From Pseudocercospora fijiensis CIRAD86 (taxonomy: Eukaryota > Ascomycota > Dothideomycetes > Mycosphaerellales > Mycosphaerellaceae), in contig NW_006921534.1 in assembly GCF_000340215.1 (NCBI RefSeq), positions 1,731,053 through 1,795,052 on the forward strand: 64,000 nt of DNA. The letters are read 5' to 3'. The notes below the pieces were generated by a model, which saw nothing but the letters and a program-made list of their open reading frames with translations, ran no database searches and had not been told where the DNA came from. Every line of letters starts with the position of its first letter. The first letter of the stretch is position 1. Shown here piece by piece: positions 57,780-64,000 of this stretch. Position numbers and translations under genes: made by a program.

Positions 57780-58015
57780 CTAGTATATATAGCATTACGT
57801 AGTTACAAGGCTATAGGTCGTAATCCGCTTAGACCTAAGTAGATAGCAAGTAATAATACCTTGAATTTTGCTATACTACTAATTTGCTAATAAACTTTAG
57901 CTTTATAGCTACTAGTAGCAGTATAGTAGTTGCCCGGTCGGAGGGGCCTATAGCGACGCGATTATCGCTTCTATACGCGATTTTGTATAGAATAGCCGAT
58001 CTCATAATCTCGGGT
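57780..58015. other. Distal MULE segment split off by the retrotransposon
   Basis: RIP-like sequence between the gypsy element and the right MULE repeat. No coding signal. Confidence 0.7.
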
Positions 58016-58062
58016 TATGCTAAGGCTCGGGCGGGTAGCTAGGGCTCGGGGAATCCTCGAGG
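58016..58062 (-). repeat. MULE right terminal inverted repeat
   Basis: Inverted copy of 45,274-45,320, ending ...GGGGAATCCTCGAGG. Confidence 0.92.
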
Positions 58063-58071
58063 AGTGCCAAC
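58063..58071 (+). repeat. Right 9-bp target-site duplication (AGTGCCAAC)
   Basis: Identical to 45,265-45,273. Confidence 0.92.
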
Positions 58072-58172
58072 ACGCCACGTCCCGTCCCGGGCGAACCGAA
58101 ATCCATGCTACAGCCATAGAATATGCATTTCTGAATTTCCCGCTTTCCCCCCCCCCCCCACCACCACGCAAC

Positions 58173-58679
58173 ATGCCCTTGCGCACCACTTGGCACAACG
58201 ACATCGCAACTTCCATACCGACACACTGCAAGCTTGACGAAATCACAAACATCCTCCATAATCATGCCTTCCTAATTACCATGAGTCCCATTGTGACTAG
58301 GTACGAAGAGGCGGAACGACAAGGAGACAAGATCAAATACCATGTCTGGGAAAACATTGACCTGCTGCCGTTCGGACTTTGGAAGCATGAGATTAAATTC
58401 AACTGCTCTTTCGAGAACAAGAACGATGGCGTCACCTCCTGGATAGAAGCGCCGATGGGACTGACGAGCAAAGCCGTGTACTCCGTGAAGACGCCAACTG
58501 ATCCCAAGCACGTCGAATCAGGGGGCGAATGCGTGCTGGACGAGAGCATCGACAGCTCTTGCAATTTCTTTCTCAAACCATTTGTCGAGGCGACGATGGT
58601 ATCAACGCGGAAGAAAATGCATGCTCGCATTCTTGCAAAAGCGAAGGCTTCACCTACAGCCGACCCACCATCCGCATAG
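58173..58679 (+). CDS. DUF7053-family protein
   Basis: 168 aa from ATG 58,173 (MPLRTTWHNDIATSIP). The frame is open upstream into the MULE repeat, but similarity begins at this ATG, so the longer version is rejected. The layout matches the DUF7053 family of small fungal proteins: an N-terminal strand, an HNHAFLITMSPIVTRYE segment, a W/Y-rich strand (KYHVWENIDLLPFGLW), a DGVTSWIEAPMGLTSKAVYSV block and a C-terminal helix with a Cys-containing FFLKPFVEATMVSTRKKMHARIL. This family has a START/SRPBCC-like look, but its function is unknown. The gene begins only 110 bp from the MULE end, just after a 13-C run (58,147-58,159), so its native promoter was separated from it. Confidence 0.72.
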   Translation: MPLRTTWHNDIATSIPTHCKLDEITNILHNHAFLITMSPIVTRYEEAERQGDKIKYHVWENIDLLPFGLWKHEIKFNCSFENKNDGVTSWIEAPMGLTSKAVYSVKTPTDPKHVESGGECVLDESIDSSCNFFLKPFVEATMVSTRKKMHARILAKAKASPTADPPSA

Positions 58680-59405
58680 CATTGCTCACGAGCATTGTAT
58701 TGCTTGGAGAGCCCGACTTGTTGACATTTTCTTGATACCCACCAACTTTGAGAGCATATCACGACAGATGAAGCATATACTATGCAAGACTTTTTTCCAC
58801 AGAATTACATTCCTCACATCACAAGTGTCGACTGACTTCGGCCATTCTGGCGCTACGACTCCTTCTCACTTTCTATAGCTGAACCCGAAATGTCTTCTTC
58901 CGACCGCATCCTCACACCTGTTCTTCTATACAACAGTCTCGCGAGGCTGCCCGGTGGTCGGCGAGCTTTTCGATGCCTTACTTGTTCTCGATGCTCACTC
59001 AACACGGCATAGCGGATCGTTGCCGGGTTCCCTTGCGCTCCAAGCTAGAATATGCAGCATGGATCCGCATCCTGGGACACAGTTGTCAGATTGCTTCCTT
59101 TCGATGACGTGGGTCATACGAGATCTGCATGTGCGACAAGTTGGTATGCTTCTTTGTCCGAGGTCTCGACATTAATAATGCTAGCGATCTGGTGGAGGCC
59201 TTTCGATGGTCTGAGATGGTTATCAGTCCGAGCAAACCGGCCACCTTTTGTTCCTGGCATTTGTCTTCAGGTCTGGCAAACATCTTCAAATTATGGCGCA
59301 GAGTGCGAGAATTCCGTCGAAAACAATGGATGCCATAATAAGCAAACAGGCCCACAGTCCTTTTAGCTCTCAGCACATCATCAAATCACCTCTCAGTCCC
59401 ACACG
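58680..59405. other. Intergenic, nothing recognised
   Basis: Between two plus-strand genes. Short frames here lack domain or start-context support. Confidence 0.45.
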
Positions 59406-61241
59406 ATGCCTTCAAACAGAATTGCCGGTGCAGTGCGATTCGAAAATACATACCGGAGTAACGGCAGTAAGTATGCATGCACTCATCGTCAATGTCACTC
59501 CACATTCGGCACTGCCACAAGATGCTTCTTCCATTATCGCACGAAGCATGACGGTGAGAAAGAGGTGAAATGCCCATCTTGTGACAAGAAGTTCACCTCT
59601 GTACTCGGCTTGCAGATCCACCTCGACGCTCATGACGGCATTAAGATCAAGTGTCCGGTGCCAGGCTGCCCCAAAACCTGCAGCCAGCGCGGCGATGTGC
59701 TCAGACATCTGAGAGGTGTGGCACACAAGATCGATTTACCGATAGTGGACCAAAAAGGCGCCAAAACTGCAAAGTACTACGCGGATTGCAGGTCTAAGTA
59801 TTCGGAGTGGTGCTCGCAACAACACTTTCACGATCCAGATCTTTCCTTCTTTGAGTCGCAAGTGTTTCCGTCCAACCAGTCGCACGTGGACGTCGACGCA
59901 ATGTCCTCTTCAGGTGTCGGCATTGATCGCAGCGAGCAGATTCAGCAAACTACACCAAAGTCGATCATCGATGATTTTCAGCATACAATCATTTTCGATC
60001 ACGGCAAGGTTGTCAGAGCGATCAGCCAACACAAGTATCGCGAACATTTCGAAGAGTATTTCGGCAAGAATACTCGTCGACTGGAAAAGCTCCGTGGACC
60101 TTTGGTCTTTCACGGCCTGATGGCTATGCAGATTCTCTCTTGGGAGCAGCGCAGACGAGATCGACCGCTCGATGATGGAGATGACCTCTTACTTTGTTTG
60201 CTCGACACCGCAAAACGGTTTGACCTCGACAGCTATCACATGCTACCGATCCCCTACGAAAACCACGCCAAAAGCGTCCTGTACGGGTGCGTATACGCGT
60301 TGTACTGCATGATCCAATATGACCCCAAAACTCTGCTGTACACTGACGTCTGCCACACGTTCGAAAAGCTTGGAGATAAGCACGATGTCACTGATGTGCA
60401 AGACTTCATTGAATGGAAAGACGTACATTCGAAGGACCTTGGCACGATAACGGATGCGTACCGCGACTCATGGAAAGACGCATACCTCCGAGCTGCGGCA
60501 CGATGGCTGCAGAATTCTTCTGACAACGAATTTAGCTTCATAGAGCTTGTCCGAATCAATCTCGACAAACGCATTCAGCAATACAAAGTCGGATGCGCTC
60601 TCCAAGAGTTTGTGGTCGAACACAAATCCCCCGATCTGGTCCGCTTTGCGACCATTTTCTCCTACGACAATGAGGATGACACGAGTCATGAGTTCTTCGT
60701 CGAGCAATTCCAGGATCTGATGCCCAATGCCTCGCAAGAGTTTCGTCACAAGGCGTGCAGTTCTTTGCTCCTCGCCAGCGCCTCCGCCTGGTATACTTGC
60801 TGGCCAGAGCAGAGTTTTACAACCCTCCTGGAACGAGACGTCGAGCGCTTCAACGAGATGTTTGAGCATGATGATCCGCCAGCCTATCATGGTCGCACTG
60901 ATGACGAGATCTATCGCTTGGTGTATGGTTGCTATCTCATGGCAAGGATGAGTCCGGATACATTGACGCCAGAGAACTTTGCCAAAATCATTGAGAGCTT
61001 TCTGATACCACTGATCACGCGCGGAGGTGCTTCTATGTCCAAGACAAGTCAGGCAATCACCGACCTGAAACTTGATACCTCGTCTAAATACGTGTGCAGC
61101 GTTGTTAAGGGAGTGCTTCAAGGCTGGCTGGAAGGGAATGAGCATGATGGAGTGCAATTGCTTGAAACCCTTCTGAAAGGGCTCATCGAATTCAAGCTGG
61201 AATGCATGAACGCGCTGAAGTTGCGAAGCAAGAAGTCTTAA
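59406..61241 (+). CDS. Three-finger C2H2 zinc-finger protein
   Basis: 611 aa, one exon. Three tandem C2H2 fingers lie at the N-terminus: Cys25/Cys30/His43/His48, Cys56/Cys59/His72/His76 and Cys83/Cys88/His101/His107. Fingers 1 and 3 have the longer C-x4-C spacing. The remaining ~480 residues form a mostly helical domain (e.g. RRLEKLRGPLVFHGLMAMQILSW, LRAAARWLQ) with no family I recognise. N-terminal fingers suggest a DNA-binding regulator, but the large C-terminal part could make it a different kind of nuclear protein. It is convergent with the GFA-type gene, stops 63 bp apart. Confidence 0.82.
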   Translation: MPSNRIAGAVRFENTYRSNGSKYACTHRQCHSTFGTATRCFFHYRTKHDGEKEVKCPSCDKKFTSVLGLQIHLDAHDGIKIKCPVPGCPKTCSQRGDVLRHLRGVAHKIDLPIVDQKGAKTAKYYADCRSKYSEWCSQQHFHDPDLSFFESQVFPSNQSHVDVDAMSSSGVGIDRSEQIQQTTPKSIIDDFQHTIIFDHGKVVRAISQHKYREHFEEYFGKNTRRLEKLRGPLVFHGLMAMQILSWEQRRRDRPLDDGDDLLLCLLDTAKRFDLDSYHMLPIPYENHAKSVLYGCVYALYCMIQYDPKTLLYTDVCHTFEKLGDKHDVTDVQDFIEWKDVHSKDLGTITDAYRDSWKDAYLRAAARWLQNSSDNEFSFIELVRINLDKRIQQYKVGCALQEFVVEHKSPDLVRFATIFSYDNEDDTSHEFFVEQFQDLMPNASQEFRHKACSSLLLASASAWYTCWPEQSFTTLLERDVERFNEMFEHDDPPAYHGRTDDEIYRLVYGCYLMARMSPDTLTPENFAKIIESFLIPLITRGGASMSKTSQAITDLKLDTSSKYVCSVVKGVLQGWLEGNEHDGVQLLETLLKGLIEFKLECMNALKLRSKKS

Positions 61242-61304
61242 GTACTCCAAGACGGTTGTGTATTTGAACCCAAGATAAGTTGCCCTTCAGCGTCGTTGCT
61301 TCGG

Positions 61305-61828
61305 CTAGGAGAATTCTGGTTTCTGATCCGCGCCCTCAACCGGCTTGGTATAGCTCAAACGATCTCTATTATAAAATTCCACAGCAATCTAGACAGAATC
61401 ATTAGCTGGGCTATCCAAGAAGTCCCGAAGAAGAGGTATATTCCTCACCTTATGATCCGCAGCCCCACCATCCAAACTCCCACTCTTAACACAAGTCATC
61501 TCAGGCATCACCTCAAGCTCAGTATAAAGCGAAGATCCACACGTCGGACAGAACTGAAACTCCAGAGATTAACAACAACAACAAACAGGGCACAGCAAAA
61601 AGACACACTCACCCAATGCTTATTTATCTTCCCCGAAGCTCCCACCGCATCATAGTCTTTCGGCTGTCCTTGGGTGACCTTGAAATTCGTCCGAGGCACC
61701 ACGACATTGCTCGTGTATGCTGCTCCCGTCCACTTCTGGCAATCGGTACAATGGCATAACGCAGTGACCGCCGGCTCGCCCGTGTATTCGTAGCCGATGG
61801 CGCCACACATGCAGGATCCTTTGGCCAT
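61305..61828 (-). CDS. GFA/CENP-V-type zinc protein, three exons
   Basis: Exons 61,828-61,613, 61,553-61,449 and 61,388-61,305, introns 59 and 60 bp (donors GTGAGT and GTGAGG, acceptors TTTCAG and GTCTAG). Each exon is a whole number of codons, giving 134 aa. Zinc-binding Cys patterns of the glutathione-dependent formaldehyde-activating (GFA, CENP-V) fold: CMC (6, 8), CHCTDC (25, 27, 30) and CPTC (74, 77), with the conserved KHWFCPTCGSSLY. The C-terminus (EFYNRDRLSYTKPVEGADQKPEFS) is typical. The name refers to spontaneous S-hydroxymethylglutathione formation, which is doubtful for many members; the real substrate is unknown. Without splicing, the frame runs into nonsense after residue 72. 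Confidence 0.9.
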
Positions 61829-62820
61829 GATTGTCTTGTGATGTGATGAGCAAGTACTGTATGTATGCTTGTTGGTTCGAGAAAAGTCGGAAGTTCTTGG
61901 GATAGACTAAGAACGAACACGAACGATGAGAGGATGAGGACTAATATGTATGTCTGTAGTCGTGTGGTGCGAACGCGCAGAATCCTTTGTACCCACTGCC
62001 GTTGCTACCTTACCTTACCCCTCATAGACAGACCCAGACCAGAAGGCGCTGGATGCGGCATTACAATAATCAATCGGCCTAGAGCTCCTGCAGCTGGTGC
62101 GGGCACGCGGCGTAGGAAGGTTCCGAAATCCATCGGGCGTGTGGAAAGTCGGCACGTTCCTACTTCATGCATACAAAAGTCATGCTCGTATTAGTTAGTT
62201 TGGAACAGAAAATTTCGAAGAGAAAGGGGATGAAGAACTGCTTAAAAGTTGATATCCTGCCGTTAGCGTGCCGCTCACCACGGCCAATCAGATGCGGGTA
62301 TGGACTATTATCACATCAACACCTTGATGGTTGTCTGGGCTCTATCTTGACTTCATCTTCTATCAAGCGGGTTGAGGGTTTGGTTTGGGGGTGATGATAG
62401 ATTAGGTGAGAATTGGAGAGAATGGATCTCGCATTGGCTAGAATAGGGAGGGGAAGGTGCATTGCTGGATCCCATCATGATGTTACAGTACCCTGCGAAA
62501 CACTTTATTCATGATTCATCACACCTCGGAACGAACCAACGCGTCGAGCGTTTGTAAGTAACGCCATCCTCCTCCCATCTGATCAGCCAGCATCTGGACT
62601 CTCACTAACGAAGAGCCACAGTATGCCCTCCAAACCTCTCCTTCTGTAGAGCGCGACCAGTTCATTTCATGGTGAACTTTACTTTCACTTCTGAAATCTC
62701 ACATGCAGCAGCGGCACATGGTCCAAGCTTTTAGGCAACAGTAGGTCGAAATTTCCAGCCAATCAAAAATGTTTGTTTTCGGAACTTCTTTTCCACTTCG
62801 TCTTCAAACCCCCGTCACAC
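61829..62820. other. Divergent promoter region
   Basis: About 1 kb between the minus GFA gene and the plus Trp-Gly repeat gene. No gene is supported. The last 60 bp before ATG 62,821 are pyrimidine-rich (CTTCTTTTCCACTTCG), typical of a fungal leader. Confidence 0.5.
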
Positions 62821-64000
62821 ATGCCACCGAGACTCAACGTCGCCGACACACCTCGATACACAACTGTTGCTCGCGCGCGACCTGACGGGGCGGCTTCAAA
62901 CATGTATGAATGGGTCGAGCGACGCCAACGCCGATGGGGCGAACCTCTGCAGAAGGTGACGGGATGGGGCGATAACTACGTTGGAGGTCGATGGGGCGAA
63001 CCTGTAAGAGGATCCGGCGACTCCGCTGGACGTCGATGGGGCGAGCAACGTCGATGGGGCGATGACTCTGTTGAACGTCGTTGGGGCGAACCTGTAAGAG
63101 AATCCGGCGACTCTGCTGGACGTCAATGGGGCGAACCTGCAATCAGCAGGCTACGCGCACAGAGAGAGTATGGTCACGCGATGTCGGATTGGCTTGCATA
63201 CCTCGCAAACGCTTCTCGCGGTACCAGCTGGGGCGAAGCTCCAGACTCGCATGACGGATGGAACGACTCGGGCTGGGATGCTGCTTCAACTGGTGTTAGA
63301 GAGTGTGACGAATCGGATTCTGGCGACTTGGCTGTCTCAGATCACTTTGACGGTAGGGATCAGTCGGATGGCTGGGGTGGCGAATCGAAGCACTCGCGAG
63401 CGGAGGCGCACAAGGGCTGGTCTGACTGGGGAGAGGAGCCCGGCGCCTCGGCTTTCTCAGATCACTTTGACGGTAGGGATCAGTCGAATGACTGGGGCGG
63501 CGAACCGAAGCACTCGCGAGCAGAGGCGCACAAGGGCTGGTCTGACTGGGGAGGGCATTCTGGATGGCGAGACGAGTCCGGCGACTTGGCTGTCTCAGAT
63601 CACTTTGACGGTAGGGATCAGTCGGACGGTTGGGGTGGCAAAGTGAAGCACTCGCGAGCAGAGGCGCACAAGGACAGGTCTGGGTGGGGAGAGCATTCTG
63701 GATGGGCAAACGCTTCCAGCTGGGAAATGGACAGCTGGGGCGCCAGCATGGAGTCTGAACATTTCGACGGTTGGGACGCCAGCATGAAGTCTGAACCTTC
63801 CAACAATTGGGACAACAGCATGAAGTCCGAACACTCCGACTCCAGCTCTGAGTCCCTCCTGACACCGAGTGCAACGACCGACTCTTCGCCCGAGCCATCG
63901 TGGGGGACCAGACAGTACTCGCCAATTCAACGCCAAGACGAGGAAGTGAAGGAGCTTCGCCGACAGTTGGCTGAGGAGAAGCGCAAGAATGCAGAACTTG
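62821..64000 (+). CDS. Trp-Gly (WG/GW) repeat protein, 3' truncated by window edge
   Basis: An uninterrupted frame of 393 codons starts at ATG 62,821 (MPPRLNVADTPRYTTVAR) and has no stop before the window ends, so the gene continues. The first part has repeats of RWGEP / RRWGEQ / RWGDD type; the second has three longer repeats sharing SDHFDGRDQS..WGG and KHSRAEAHK, with DNA periods of 120 and 138 bp (blocks at 63,337, 63,457 and 63,595). By my count 27 of the 393 residues are Trp, 23 of them next to Gly. The end turns into a coiled coil (EEVKELRRQLAEEKRK). The protein is otherwise acidic, Ser/Asp-rich and probably disordered. WG/GW repeats are the known Argonaute-hook motif, but low-complexity proteins can carry them for other reasons. 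Family not recognised. Confidence 0.82.
   Translation, partial: MPPRLNVADTPRYTTVARARPDGAASNMYEWVERRQRRWGEPLQKVTGWGDNYVGGRWGEPVRGSGDSAGRRWGEQRRWGDDSVERRWGEPVRESGDSAGRQWGEPAISRLRAQREYGHAMSDWLAYLANASRGTSWGEAPDSHDGWNDSGWDAASTGVRECDESDSGDLAVSDHFDGRDQSDGWGGESKHSRAEAHKGWSDWGEEPGASAFSDHFDGRDQSNDWGGEPKHSRAEAHKGWSDWGGHSGWRDESGDLAVSDHFDGRDQSDGWGGKVKHSRAEAHKDRSGWGEHSGWANASSWEMDSWGASMESEHFDGWDASMKSEPSNNWDNSMKSEHSDSSSESLLTPSATTDSSPEPSWGTRQYSPIQRQDEEVKELRRQLAEEKRKNAEL

Larger units (their letters stand above)
45274..58062 (+). mobile_element. Mutator-like element (MULE) with nested Ty3/gypsy element
   Basis: 47-bp terminal inverted repeats (45,274-45,320 and 58,016-58,062; one mismatch) and a perfect 9-bp flanking duplication define the ends exactly. 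The 8-11-bp duplication length and the MULE transposase remains inside agree with the Mutator superfamily. Removing the nested retrotransposon (48,328-57,779 and one CTAG) leaves about 3.3 kb of MULE. The whole interior is RIP-mutated, while the host sequence outside the repeats is not. Confidence 0.9.

Noticed and set aside
45265..58071. The inverted repeats as part of a host palindrome
   Set aside because: The perfect 9-bp duplication outside them and the transposase remnant inside show they are transposon ends.
58017..58172. N-terminal extension of the DUF7053 gene into the MULE repeat
   Set aside because: The extra codons come from the terminal repeat, the duplication and a poly-C run; family-like sequence starts at ATG 58,173.
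61508..61612. Hydrophobic C-terminus of the GFA protein as a membrane segment
   Set aside because: It is intron sequence; splicing restores the conserved CPTC zinc site.
62834..63936. Long minus-strand frames opposite the Trp-Gly repeat gene
   Set aside because: They mirror the repeats of the plus gene (Arg/Pro/Ser-rich) and have no start context or domain; the plus frame is uninterrupted from a good ATG to the window end.
1..64000. tRNA or rRNA genes
   Set aside because: I looked for B-box-like GGTTCGA contexts and 5S-like stretches by eye and found none convincing; a covariance-model scan would be decisive.

Overview
The window is filamentous-fungal nuclear DNA, almost certainly Pezizomycotina and most likely Dothideomycetes (Mycosphaerellales-like). 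Signs are short GT-AG introns of about 50-60 bp, single-copy genes on both strands with pyrimidine-rich leaders, a RRM+Pumilio protein, a CAP10/GT90 transferase, a GH79 enzyme and a DUF7053 protein. Two long blocks show the TpA-rich, CpA/TpG-poor composition left by repeat-induced point mutation (RIP). The species is not resolved.

Layout. 1-11,025 is gene space: the 3' part of arginyl-tRNA synthetase, a disordered Ser/Arg/Pro-rich protein, a single-pass membrane protein and an HSL-type alpha/beta hydrolase. 11,026-21,629 is a RIP-mutated mobile element whose two ends carry matching 21-bp terminal inverted repeats. Inside it are two convergent, stop-riddled but frame-intact genes: a DUF6589-like protein on + and a RecQ-family helicase with an AT-hook on -, with a tandem-repeat-rich spacer between them. 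21,630-45,264 is gene space again: a secreted NTF2-like protein, a GH79 glucuronidase-like enzyme (2 exons), a JSN1/PUF1-like RNA-binding protein (2 exons), an MFS transporter (2 exons), three small Ser/Thr-rich or compact single-TM proteins, a GT90 glycosyltransferase and a beta-carbonic anhydrase with a 10-nt first exon.

45,274-58,062 is a Mutator-like element (MULE) with 47-bp terminal inverted repeats and a perfect 9-bp target duplication (AGTGCCAAC). A 9.45-kb Ty3/gypsy retrotransposon, oriented on -, is nested in it. Its two 129-bp LTRs differ by six bases, five of which are CpA/TpG-to-TpA. A short interstitial telomere-like array lies inside the retrotransposon. 58,063-64,000 holds a DUF7053 protein whose start codon is about 110 bp from the MULE end, a three-finger C2H2 protein, a GFA/CENP-V-type protein (3 exons) and the 5' part of a Trp-Gly repeat protein that runs off the window.

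The host genes do not form an obvious pathway or cluster; they look like ordinary housekeeping and accessory genes separated by two RIP-silenced transposon islands. The strongest novelty candidates are the TIR-bounded DUF6589+RecQ element and the WG/GW-repeat protein at the right edge.
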